Assembly (NCBI GenBank): GCA_013176395.1
Contig: JABMLP010000037.1
Location: 1 to 64,000, forward strand
Length of the DNA stretch: 64,000 bases
Direction: 5' to 3'
Origin: Venturia oleaginea
Lineage: Eukaryota; Ascomycota; Dothideomycetes; Venturiales; Venturiaceae
The notes beneath the pieces were generated by a model. It made no database searches, had not been told where the DNA came from, and was given only the letters and a program-made list of their open reading frames with translations. The translations under genes and the position numbers were made by a program. This document shows, one piece after another, positions 39,016 to 48,954 of this stretch. Positions within the stretch are counted from its first letter, which is position 1. Every line of letters begins with the position of its first letter.

Positions 39016-40518
39016 TCAACATAGAAACATCTTCCCGGTACTGACATTACACCTGCTCCACCACTTTCCCCTCACAATCGCGACCGCAAATTTCCCGGGC
39101 CAGTACACACAATATAGCCACCAAAATGGCCACGGATCCCAGAGTTCGAAGGTGCCGTCTTTCCAGGTGGTGTTGTGGGTGAGGAAGTCGTGGAGATTGT
39201 TGTAGGTAGTACTGGGGCTGGAGTTGAAAGTGAGGAGGGAGAGAAGGGGAAGGATGAGACGGGTCAGGATGTCGTGGCCGAGCCAGTAGTAGCGGTTTTG
39301 GGAGGAGGGGAAGACTGTCTTCACCTCGTTCTTTTCCTCGTCGTTAGAGGTAGGATCGGAATCGAGTAAATGCAAATACGCATTTACCATCCTCCCTGTG
39401 TCACTTCCAAAAAGCACAACAGCAGTATGTGCCCTCGGGTTACATTCGATAGGGTAGATCCTCTCTTCCAACTTCTTTTCCTGCTTTCCATTTCCATCTG
39501 CCGTCTCATCGACGAGAAAATCCATGGAAAAATGCCCCGTCATTTCCTTGCCCATTTTCTCGGCATACGTCTTCGTGTACTCGAACATGACACGGAATAA
39601 TGGCGAATCGGTGGGCAGAGATTGATAATGCATGAGCATATCAGCAGAGAGGCAAGCAGTGAACAGCATTACCTTGCCTCTTATTACGATGGAGTGCGTG
39701 CAATACTCTGGCCCCTGGATGTACTGCTGCAGAACAAAGGGGCGGGTTGGGCTTGGATTGAGACGCGTGACGTGGGAGCGAGTTTTGGAAGCGGAAGGGC
39801 GGGGGAGTAATGTCATGTCTGCGCGGGTTATGTCGTCGACGCCAACGGGTTTCATTATGTATTTCGTGTGGTCGGTATTTTTGTCCGGATCGAGGGTTCC
39901 GAGAGCATCGTCGATGGATGTGATCAGATGGGTTTTCGGCGTATTGAGTCCTAGCTTTCGAGTGTTTTCACTGAAGGAGAACTTCTCATGTAACGTCGCT
40001 GTCATGTCAACGCCGAATTGGAGGGCTTTACATTTTGTTTCCTTCTCGACGGCTTCGGCTGATCTGGCATCTTCGAGTGCTGAAGCGACGCCAGAGCAGC
40101 TGACCCAGAGATCAATCTTCTCCTTTCTGACGATAGACAAGATGGCCGTGACATAACTCGATTCGCCTAAATCATTTTGTGATTCTTGCGGCAGCCGATA
40201 GAACTTTCTTGCGGCATTTGAGAAGCGTCCACAGACAGGAATTCCGTCTGGCTCAAAATCAGCAGTGACCACATGGTGCCCTTGTTGGTAGAATGCGCGA
40301 GCAATGGCCAAGCCTTTGCTCATTCCCACCCCTGTCACCAAGATCCTTCGTGGTTGAGTAGCACATTCCCTCCGACTGCGGCCATCTCGGTGACGTGACG
40401 AGAGAGAGGCGAGGATTGTCGCAATGGTGCAATAAGGCGTAGAGACAATGGCGAGGACGAGTAATGATAGATTCTGCAGCAGGTGCTGCCATGAAGGCGA
40501 GGCAGACGAAAGAGGCAT
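39016..40518 (-). CDS. ATP-grasp ligase, mycosporine-type (MysC-like role)
   Basis: Single-exon gene of 500 residues. A hydrophobic segment at residues about 12-40 (LLQNLSLLVLAIVSTPYCTI) suggests membrane anchoring, unusual for a soluble ligase. A Rossmann-like pre-ATP-grasp domain follows (RRILVTGVGMSKGLAIARAF), then the ATP-binding part (KYIMKPVGVDDITRADM, LQQYIQGPEYCTHSIVIRGK) and the metal-binding end (GHFSMDFLVDE and IYPIECNPRAHTAVVLFGSD). The C-terminal 100 residues are aromatic and hydrophobic. ATP-grasp enzymes couple a carboxylate and an amine by way of an acyl phosphate; in mycosporine pathways the homologue attaches glycine or another amino acid to 4-deoxygadusol. The assignment rests on the fold motifs plus its place between a reductase and an O-methyltransferase/cyclase pair. 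Confidence 0.8.
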   Translation of the reverse strand: MPLSSASPSWQHLLQNLSLLVLAIVSTPYCTIATILASLSSRHRDGRSRRECATQPRRILVTGVGMSKGLAIARAFYQQGHHVVTADFEPDGIPVCGRFSNAARKFYRLPQESQNDLGESSYVTAILSIVRKEKIDLWVSCSGVASALEDARSAEAVEKETKCKALQFGVDMTATLHEKFSFSENTRKLGLNTPKTHLITSIDDALGTLDPDKNTDHTKYIMKPVGVDDITRADMTLLPRPSASKTRSHVTRLNPSPTRPFVLQQYIQGPEYCTHSIVIRGKVMLFTACLSADMLMHYQSLPTDSPLFRVMFEYTKTYAEKMGKEMTGHFSMDFLVDETADGNGKQEKKLEERIYPIECNPRAHTAVVLFGSDTGRMVNAYLHLLDSDPTSNDEEKNEVKTVFPSSQNRYYWLGHDILTRLILPLLSLLTFNSSPSTTYNNLHDFLTHNTTWKDGTFELWDPWPFWWLYCVYWPGKFAVAIVRGKWWSRCNVSTGKMFLC

Positions 40519-40535
40519 TTTGGAATGACTTTGGA

Positions 40536-40634
40536 CCTCGCTTCGTTGGCTCTGGAGTCGTCTTCGAGCCTCGCTTCGTTGGCTCTGGTGTCGTCTTTGG
40601 GCCTCGCTTCGTTGGCTCTGGTGTCGTCTTCTCG
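40536..40634. repeat. 33-bp tandem repeat in the ATP-grasp promoter
   Basis: Three 33-bp units start at 40536, 40569 and 40602; each begins CCTCGCTTCGTTGGCTCTGG and they differ at a few positions. The array starts 17 bp upstream of the ATP-grasp ATG (minus strand), so it lies in the leader or core promoter. Confidence 0.92.
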
Positions 40635-41034
40635 AACAATCACAAGCCAGTCCTTTGGCGGTACAAAAGATATTGCGATGCTGCCATGCAATTTGTCGAA
40701 GAACGTCATGAGTCTGTAACCCGTTTGAGCTAGACTGTATCGGGAAAAGGGCATGCGCACCCGCTAAAGACGGGCTGGATCGTTGTGGAGACTGCCCCGA
40801 GCCAATAATAGCGCTGGATTAGGAATTACTTAAGGAGAGACCTACGAAGGCGGGATATGGAATCTAACCATAGTTAATTGGGGGTCATTTGCGATACCAC
40901 TTCCGTGCGTAGTACTCGTATTGAAACGGGACAATTGGAAGGCTAAACGTCAGATTACTTTAGGCTATTGTCGTAGAGAGGGGGAGACTTTTGTGCGTGG
41001 AAAAGCTGAGAACTCGACATGCGGTTGGATGGTA

Positions 41035-41097
41035 CCCGTCGCTTATTGAGCGACCCCCGTACTCATTGAGCGACCCTCGTACTCATTAAGCGACGGG
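41035..41097. mobile_element. 63-bp foldback element flanked by TA
   Basis: Arms CCCGTCGCTTATTGAG (left) and CTCATTAAGCGACGGG (right) match as inverted repeats with one difference. A 20-bp direct repeat (ATTGAGCGACC core) lies between them, and TA flanks both ends (41033-41034, 41098-41099). A TA target duplication is typical of Tc1/mariner and pogo/Fot1 insertions. It has no coding capacity, so it is best read as a minimal non-autonomous relic. Confidence 0.6.
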
Positions 41098-41550
41098 TAA
41101 GATTTTGAAGTGGGTGAGCCGTGGAAGAGCATGGCGTGACTTCCCATGTGGCAAGGGCGGCTACTCAGAAATGTGCTGATGACCCAAGACACTGCAGGGC
41201 TGAGAGCTTCCTGGCCACCATCAAGAGGGCAACCTGGTCTCAGATCATGGATCATGGCATGGTGAGAGTCGCCTCCGAATTCGGTCTCTGTCTCTGCCCG
41301 TATTCCAAATGCGTTCTTCAATGCCGTCATGGTTGCTAGAGCGGAAAGACAAGCTAGGCGACCGTAAAGTCGTTGCCTCTTGAGATATCTATTGTCGTTC
41401 CTTGAGACATCTAATCTGACATGTATACATTAATGACTAAGTTGCTATCATGCTCTGATCGAAGGCACAACCTTTGAGAACCGTATGTCATCGCCCTTCT
41501 CAGCTCGCAAGAAGATGTTTTTCCACACCACCTATCTTCGTTGCTTGCAG

Positions 41551-42516
41551 TCACTTGCCCGACGTCTCTTCGCCCATGCAATACGTGATTTCCACGCCAT
41601 CCTGAAAACGTCAGTGGCAGGACTTCGAGTGGAGATAGAGGGAGATACTCACTGGGACTCCTGTTGGCTCAAAGCTGTGCACAATATCGCTCTTATAGAT
41701 GATATCTGGATTGCCTGGCGTCTCGTTCTTTGGAATCTCCTCGCTGCCATAAAGAGCAGCATGCGTGATGGAGAATTTCTTGAACTCCTCGCGCGTATTC
41801 ACTTCAGGATCTCCTGCTTTCAAGGCCATTCGTTTTTCTTGCGGTGTGCTGCGAACGTATTTGAGGTAGCGTGGATTTCCGGGCTTGATGACATTGTCGG
41901 CGGCAAGTACAGTCCCCTTCTTGATCAGGCCAAGTGACTCGCACAGCTTGAGATCCGTGGTGTATAAAGGCTTGACGTGGTCCAAGAACATCATATCGAC
42001 CTGATTTAGCTTTCCATCGTCATGCAGCTTCTGGAGGCTCTCGGTGCTTCCTCCGACGACCACTTCAACAATGTCATCCAAACCAGCAAGTTTGACCAAA
42101 TTCTTGATAATTTTTCCAAACTTTGGGCTCTTCTCCAAGCAATAAAACTTTTGGCCTCCCCTCTCTTTCAGTGCATTGGAAAACAGAATGGTCGAGTAGC
42201 CGCAGTACCCTCCAAGTTCCACCATGACCTTGGGTTTCACGTCGTGAATGAGATTGGTCACAATTCTGCCTTTGTCTTCACCCACGTTCATGAGGTACTT
42301 CTGTTTCCGACCATATTCGTCGATTGCGTCCAAAATCTTCGAGGGCTGGTTTTGTATGCCGGTTTTGGCCTGCACAAAGGCAACCAAAGCTTCCTCTCGG
42401 CCATCATCGAACTGAGTGATTCCTGTCAGCGGAGGTCTCAGGTTGCCGGACGGTACGTTACTCACATATGTCTCTTCCTGCTCGGCGTACGCCTTTGTCT
42501 CGTCAAAGGAAGGCAT
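41551..42516 (-). CDS. Class I SAM-dependent O-methyltransferase (MysB-like role)
   Basis: Three exons (42466-42516, 41653-42411, 41551-41601) give 286 residues. Introns of 54 and 51 bp have GTGAGT donors and CAG acceptors. The fold is the catechol-O-methyltransferase type: a SAM-binding loop MVELGGYCGYSTILF at about 80-94, metal-binding aspartate in MMFLDHVKP (about 162) and the DN pair at about 190-191 (GTVLAADNVIKPG). The small last exon adds DGVEITYCMGEETSGK, which closes the family core. In mycosporine pathways this enzyme methylates desmethyl-4-deoxygadusol to 4-deoxygadusol. The start is divergent from the cyclase gene, 833 bp away, so the pair may share one control region. The first intron has a length divisible by three and no stop, so unspliced message would still be open across it. 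Confidence 0.85.
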
Positions 42517-43349
42517 TTTGATGTGTGTGTACGCTGGACGCGTCTGTCAACACATGCCAAGTGGGAGAGGAAGCAGGCCGCGGGCAGGATCCGAGTGACG
42601 TCCCCGCACTTTGGTCGCCAGGAGCAGATTCCCAGTATCGCATGCTTGCTGTTGATTGGATTTGGATGAGGAGTCGACGTGTAATGGACGTTTCGATAGA
42701 CACGTTGAGCCCGTCACGTTACCTCGCGATCCCAGTCGGAGCGTTGCCCTCGAGTCATTGGTATAGCATCACTATCCCACCTGTCACCCACCATCTCCAC
42801 ACCTGCACCACCTCCGCTCCCCAGGTCAACACCATCGAATCATCATCACCACTCCCTTCCAGCGCTACTACCGATGGTCCAGATCAACTCTTGCGCCATC
42901 CTGCCGCGGTTCAGGAGCAGGTACGTACAGCATTACGTACAGATGTCAAAGTGAGGCACAGGAGTCTTGATCGCTCCCCAACGTCGTCCCCCACCATGGT
43001 GTTTCAACCCGCATCTCTCCGCCATGTATGGATTCCATCCTTGTTGCTATGCAGTTCGGTTCCGTGCTGGCTAGATGCTGCATACATCTGGACACCAGAA
43101 CCCTCATGATCTCACTTGTACCTTGTATATGCCCATCAATAGCTCATGCTGTGTAACTATGTCAACGTATCAACACTTGTCTCAATCGAGGTAGCTGGAG
43201 AAGGGCCGGAAGTATGGTCATTGTAACGGCTTTCATATACCGTCTGTTGCCTGCCTTCTCTTCTCTCACAATTCTCCCTCACTGATCACTCTTCACTCCA
43301 TCTTTCTTCAACTCGCGCGTAATTCCATTTTCAACAGGAATTTTTCGCC
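42517..43349. promoter_or_regulatory. Divergent promoter region of methyltransferase and cyclase
   Basis: Two cluster genes are transcribed away from this 833-bp spacer, which therefore holds both promoters. The cyclase side is pyrimidine-rich with long CT runs (about 43240-43330), typical of fungal core promoters. An open frame of 194 codons crosses it (+) but has no domain and is not accepted as a gene. No specific operator was identified. Confidence 0.6.
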
Positions 43350-44849
43350 ATGTCAGACCTCAAAGCTACCGTCAAGGAGACGAAGACCCCCTCTGGTCAC
43401 GCTGGATTCCACGTCGAAGGCTACGAGAAGATTGAATATGATTTCACCTTCATCGATGGCGTTTTCAACATCGAGAATGCCAATTTGGCCGACCTCTACA
43501 AGAAGTGGGAAAGGTGCCTTGCAGTGACAGATATCAACATCTACAATGTCTACGGCGAGCAGATGGAGAAATACTTCAAACACCACGGCATCAAGTTGGT
43601 CATCCACAAGACCAAGATTGGCGAGAAGGCAAAGACCATTCCAACTTTGCTTTCCATCGTCGAGGCCATGGTGAGTCTTAACGTGCTTCTTTCCGCCTAT
43701 CATCCTAACATCCGACAGACCGAATTCGGCATTATTCGTAAGGAACCAGTCTTGGTCATTGGAGGTGGTCTCGTCACCGATGTCGCTGGCTTTGCTTGTG
43801 CCGCCTACCGCAGGAACACAAACTTCATTCGGATCCCAACCACCGTCATTGGTCTCATCGATGCGTCAGTGTCAATCAAGGTCGCCGTCAACTATGGCAA
43901 CTACAAGAATCGTCTAGGTGCTTGTAGGTACTCTGGCATATATCCTTCCCTTCTATGACCACTCTAACATGGCTCAGACCACGCTCCCATCCATACCCTT
44001 CTCGACTTTACCTTCCTGCGTACATTGCCCATCTCCCAAGTACGAAATGGCTTTGCTGAGCTGATGAAAATCTCCATCTGCTCACACCTATCCACATTCG
44101 AACTGCTCGACAAGTATTGCGAGCAGCTTATTGAGATGAAATTTGGTCGTGCAGATGGCTCGTCCAAGGAATTGATCCAGGCCGCCGACAAGATCAACGT
44201 TGAGGGCATCCACGAGATGTTGAGGCTGGAAACGCCCAACCTTCACGAGATTGGCCTTGACCGTGTCATTGCCTACGGTCACACTTGGTCACCCTTGCAC
44301 GAGCTAGTCCCAGAGACGCCTTTCCGTCATGGACACGCCATTTCCATCGACATGGCTTACTCTGCGACGCTAGCCAACAGCCGCAAACTCATCACTGACG
44401 AGGAGCACCACCGTATCCTGAAGCTCTTCTCTCGTGCTGGTCTGACCATGGATCACGAGTCCTTCACTGGAGAAATTCTGGAGAAAGCAACTGCTGCCAT
44501 TCTGAAGACCCGTGATGGTATTCTCCGCGCCGCCGTGCCATCACCAATTGGCTCATGTGTGTTCCTCAATGACGTCTCCAAGCAAGAGATGGACGCTGCT
44601 TTGCACAGACACAAGCAGATCATGAAGGAATATCCTCGCCAAGGCGCCGGCCTCGACGCGTTTGTCGACGCCAGCGATACTGGCGAGGACGAGCACGATC
44701 ACGTTATCGCCAAGAACCCGTTGAACGGCAAAGGCGCCAAGGAAACCAATGGCAGCAATGGTGTCAATGGTATCAAGAAGGATTCCATCACCGAGATAGA
44801 GTGCGCCTCTAAGCTGGCCCAGCCACCAACCACAAAGGTGATGGCATAG
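43350..44849 (+). CDS. Sugar-phosphate cyclase, DDGS type (MysA-like role)
   Basis: Three exons (43350-43670, 43719-43923, 43978-44849) join in phase to 465 residues of the dehydroquinate-synthase superfamily. Visible motifs are the NAD-binding VLVIGGGLVTDVAGFAC (about 117-135), YRRNTNFIRIPTTVIGLIDA, KVAVNYGNYKNRLGAYHAP, RNGFAELMKISICSH, and GHTWSPLHEL with the metal-binding RHGHAISIDMA (about 276-305). The GHTWSP and RHGHAISIDMA blocks mark the branch of DDGS and 2-epi-5-epi-valiolone synthases, not shikimate-pathway dehydroquinate synthase. DDGS converts sedoheptulose 7-phosphate to desmethyl-4-deoxygadusol. The DDGS choice over EEVS comes from the adjacent methyltransferase and ATP-grasp genes. 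The first intron (48 bp) is divisible by three and stop-free. The last 50 residues are an Asn/Gly-rich tail. Confidence 0.88.
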
Positions 44850-45512
44850 TATTCAGATATACTCGTCAAACACGCAAGCATGTATTTTGTAGACATAGAC
44901 GCAAATAAAAGTTATAGATTTATATTCTCTCGTGGTTACCAAGTCATTGAAGCATAAGCATATCGACATAAGAACAGCAGTTTCATATTTGCCATTTCCT
45001 TTTTGAATTTATTTTCCTTCTTTCTGTCGTTTTGAATCGCGTCTCATTGATCAACAGACTGAATGCGTTTCACATAGCGAATTTTTTGCTCATTGTTTTG
45101 TTTTTCCCCTGTCCTCGGTACTCTCGGCCCTGTTTTACGTTTCCGGCTTGATGAAATATGGGAATCCGGTAGAGTATCTAAGTGAACTGAATGGGGGAGT
45201 TTGGGAAATAATATAAGTGAATGCTTTGGAGGATAGAAGACGGCCATACCCCGATCGTATCCTATATTTCGAGTCGTGAATATAGAACTCTATTCGATCT
45301 AAATGGTATCACGAATTTCCGAACCACGAGATTGAGAAATGGACCGCTATAAGGAAGGCTCTAAAACTCCCACACCTAGGATAGCCAAACAGTCCGCGGC
45401 GAGGACGAGTATAGCTAAAGCGACTTAACTCGGCGGAAAACGAATCAGTCGCTGGTAGATAGGAGTGGGTAGATATCTTCTTCTATCTACCTTACCTTAT
45501 AGCCCGTTGTTC
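44850..45512. other. Intergenic region right of the cluster
   Basis: AT-rich 3' flank of the cyclase gene followed by nondescript sequence up to the Fot1/pogo element. No gene seen. Confidence 0.6.
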
Positions 45513-46726
45513 CGATCACCCAACCCGTCAGATCACCCAACCGGTCCAAATTTCTTGGCACGACCATCTAATATTACGACTCTTTAATTTCATCGCTATT
45601 AACAATAGATTCTAAGTCCGTCGTGCTGCCATCTGATTCAGAAGATATCTCGATATCTCTTTTACAAGTTCGCGCATTATGCCCAGTTGCGCCGCAGTTC
45701 CCACAGCGCCATTAAGTTGGTCGGGCTGTTTTCGATCCCTGAGGCGCTACAGACGCCTCTGCAGCTACCTGCGCTGCTGCAGTCCCATACTCTATAGTAC
45801 CACCTTGCTGGATCCACTTCCTTTTGCGCCATTTTCGCTTCGTCGCCTTTGTATGCGCGTCAAAGTGCTTCAACCACTCAAGACCCAGCGCGTTGTTTGT
45901 CCAGCCGTTCTCAGAGACTGAAAGCTTCCAATTGCGCGGTATATCTGCCTCCTCATACCACGTAGAGATGTGAACTCGTCCTTTGTAGATAATGAATGGC
46001 GGGGTCGCATACCCAGCTGCGCAAATGCTCTGAATAACCGTAACCCATTCGCGATCGCCCGGCTGAATGAGTTCAGGCCTTGTACGTCTCTCAGAGGCTG
46101 TAACGACCTTCATTGACCCAATAATACCCATCTGGAAGCCAATCTCGTCAAAGTTGTGCGTATCCTCGTCGTGGATGCCGTACTTTGCCTTGGTGTCTGC
46201 AACGAGCTTGAACCACGTGCCAATAATCTCTGGATCTTCCTGTAGTATCCTCTGCCTATCCTCGGCTCGATTGAAGGCTGTTTTGAGCTCACCTGAGCGC
46301 TTTACGAACCTCTCAGCCCACTTTTTGCCTACTGGCTCTCCACCGCGTATACCCAACAATTTATCCGCCATATCTGCCACCTCACACAGCCGGGGCGCAA
46401 ATCTTCGCGAATCGAGGTCGAGGGTATATCGGACAAGCGTTTGCTCTTCGTTAAGGGTAAGTTTCCGACCGTTTGGTGGTCTTTCGAGGATAAATGGGAC
46501 TCCTCTGACGCGATCGGAGAGGGTTTGTTGTTTAACGTTGAAGGCGCTCGCAGCAGCCCGTTGGCTTCGGAGTTGGCCGGTATTCAAAGCTTGGATTGCA
46601 AGCTGAATTCTCCCTTCTTGTTGGAGTAGTAACTCATTACGTTGTTGAGACATAGTAGAATAAGAAGAGTAGTCGGGGTCTTGGCAAATTTTGACCGGTT
46701 GGGTGATCTGACGGGTTGGGTGATCG
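45513..46726. mobile_element. Internally deleted Fot1/pogo element
   Basis: A 1214-bp element bounded by inverted repeats of at least 34 bp (45513-45546 and 46693-46726). Each repeat contains two 17-bp copies of a GATCACCCAACC-type unit. It encodes one broken minus-strand transposase. A full-length Fot1-like element is near 2 kb, so about 0.7-0.8 kb is missing. Confidence 0.85.
45574..46653 (-). pseudogene. Fot1/pogo transposase, catalytic core deleted
   Basis: The frame opens at 46653 with a Psq-type helix-turn-helix (QRAAASAFNVKQQTLSDRV) and a CENP-B-type second DNA-binding domain (GEPVGKKWAERFVKR). The DDE domain starts normally: the first catalytic Asp lies in HNFDEIGFQMG, followed by ELIQPGDREWVTVIQSI and GLEWLKHFDAHTKAT. 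It then jumps directly to a basic tail (RKWRKRKWIQQGGTIEYGT). The usual LDGHxSH block with the second Asp and the third acidic residue are absent. A TAA near 45712 precedes a still readable CCHC knuckle (CGNCGATGHNARTC) that ends at 45574. It cannot be an active transposase, but the DNA-binding half is intact. Confidence 0.85.
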
Positions 46727-48244
46727 AATACGTTATCTATATAATTTTCCTCATCAGAAAGGACATGTTATTACGAGCCCCTCTTAAAACCTCAGTATTA
46801 ACTCTGTAATCCGATATAACCTTTACTAGGAGAAAAGCGCCAAGACCCTTTAGTATCCATTCCGAAGCCTAAATAACGCCTTTCCGCCTAACGGGAAGGC
46901 GAATATCTTAATGCGGGAAGTCTCGCGGCGGGAATAACGAAAGTCTGTAGATTGCTTTACCTCTAATCGCCCTAGCCGGGCAATGTTATGTGGGCAGTTG
47001 AGTTGGCCTATCTATACCTCGACTTGTTTAAAATGGTAACACACAAATGATGATAAATTCAATGAGTGACTGCATGGCCCTCAAACTGAGTGGAAATGAG
47101 GGCTCTATATATACAAGAGAATGTACTAAAGTAAGGATAGAGGACTTGAAGATCCTATAAAGAATCTGCCCAAAATACGAGGCTAAACGGGGGCTTAAGG
47201 CCTCCAGCGATATAGCCCTATTGCGTGATTGCAACACGACTCCTCCTTTTCCTGCTGCTACCCCTCCTGGTGTTACGGGGAACTCGTTCCTCAACACAGT
47301 TGATTATGTCAAGACCTTCTTGACACCTGTGTTCTCTTGTTCTGGTCCGCGGGTTTGGGGTAAGGGCAATATCAGTCTGGAAGTACTTACCTCAAGTACC
47401 TTCCCTTGCTCAGGTTCTTTGGAGGCTCACTAGATCCTAGCCGTCCGATGTATCTCCCAATTCAATTGTCGTCTAACCGATTTGATCCTCAGATCAATCC
47501 TGAACGCTTGTCGGTTAGTATGAAGGTTGGGGGTGGGCTTGCTTCGTGTGCATATGACTTGTGCTTGATTGTATCTAAGTAAAAGGTCGTTACTGTAGTA
47601 GGTTGAAGAAGCTCCTATGTGAGAAACATAACATGAGATAACCACGAAGAGAGAAAGGAAAGTCCGTCCAACGTCCTCCCTATATACCCTTCTGGTTCTG
47701 GGTGCCAAGGTGTATTCCCACACTTCCCACACATTGATTGATTGATTGATTTTATCCTACTCGGTTGCAGCCGCTTAATCAGGCAGCTATGTCCGGTTAG
47801 GAGGACTTCATCAGACAGCCGACACGTGATAGATTATATAATCCACCGCGCCCCACTTCGCCCCGTTCACTGAAACAAGACCAGCTGTCCCCTCCGTCCT
47901 CCCTCTTTTCCCTTAACCAGTATCTCCAAATGCCCGCTGGCTCTTGTAGATACTGGTTATTCTGCTAGTATATCTGTGCTATGTAGACTCAAGAGGCAAT
48001 GCCTCGTGTTTCGCTATCCTTCTACCTACAGTCTCCCTCTAATGCTCAGCTTTGTCTATCTGTTTCGCCTTATCCCTCAAGGCCAATGGGTTCCCTAAGT
48101 ATGTTTCTGCTTGTGAAAGTTGCCTTGCACCAGATTCCTATGCGGCGGTGTATTTGGTTGTGTGATGCTGGAGACAATAGTAACCATCGTAGTCGTGATT
48201 TCGCTGCTTGGGTGTGATACTCCGGGTATGCCCGTGGACGAGGC
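46727..48244. other. Transposon-island spacer with LTR-like sequence
   Basis: No host gene seen. The minus-strand stretch 47430-47735 begins with GTGGGAAGTGTGGGAAT, contains a TATATAGG box and looks like part of a retrotransposon LTR. A TGAT microsatellite lies at about 47731-47750. A related GTGGGAACTGTGGGAAT start occurs on the plus strand at 49362. Confidence 0.4.
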
Positions 48245-48954
48245 TGTCTGGTAGCTGCCGTATTGTATGGCGCCGATCGTGCTATAGACCTGCCGTCTTA
48301 TAGTCGGAGCCTATCTGCTGCTAGTCGCTCTCCCTACTTGCTATATCGCGCTCCTACTCTTGCCAATGCCATAACTGGGACGCAACAGTCTGGGGAGAGG
48401 CTCAAGGCTACGTCTGCTGGCTTGTAGGGAGGGGATTTGCCGCCAATAAGCTCCTTCTATACGTCCTTACTGCTTACTGTGTTGCGCACCTACTCTTGCC
48501 AATGCCATAACTGGGACGCAACAGTTTGGGGAGAGGCTCAAGGCTCTGGACAACAGCTTGCAGCAGGACGGTTTGCGGAGACGATAGTAGATGAGGTTCT
48601 CTAGCAGCTGCCGTATCGTGTCGCACCGATTGTGTTGTAGACCTGTCGTCTTATAGTCGGAGCCTATCTGCTGCCAGTCGCTCTCCCTGCTTGCTATATC
48701 GCGCACCTACTCTTGCCACTGCCATAACTGGGACGCAACAGTCTGGGGAGAGGCTCAAGGCTACGTCTGCTAGCTTACAGGGAGGGGATTTGCCGCCAAT
48801 AGGCTCCTTCTATGCGTCCTTACTACTTACTGTGTCGCGCACCTACTCTTGCCAATGCCATAACTGGGACGCAACAGTTTGGGGAGAGGCTCAAGGCTCT
48901 GGGCAACAGCTTGTAGCAGGACGGTTTGCCAAGACGTTGGGAGAGATTGTCTAG
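48245..48954. repeat. Tandem duplication of about 355 bp
   Basis: Two near-identical copies (about 48245-48595 and 48596-48954) share long runs such as TATAGTCGGAGCCTATCTGC. A degraded third start lies near 48945-49010. Inside each copy a segment of about 60 bp (CCATAACTGGGACGCAACAG) recurs about 136 bp apart, so the structure is a repeat within a repeat. Translations are full of stops in most frames; no family was recognised. Confidence 0.85.

Larger units (their letters stand above)
40519..41550. other. Intergenic region between ATP-grasp and O-methyltransferase
   Basis: Upstream of the ATP-grasp start and downstream of the methyltransferase stop. It holds the 33-bp repeat at 40536-40634 and a 63-bp foldback element at 41035-41097. 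A short open frame at 41121-41339 has no recognisable content. Confidence 0.6.

Noticed and set aside
40259..40639. Minus-strand frame starting in the 33-bp repeat, encoding repeated PEPTKRG
   Set aside because: It overlaps the ATP-grasp start in another frame and owes its openness to the repeat length being divisible by three.
42525..43109. Plus-strand open frame of 194 codons between the methyltransferase and cyclase genes
   Set aside because: Low-complexity, rich in Ser, Pro and Thr with no domain, and it lies in the shared promoter region of two divergent genes. Probably chance openness.
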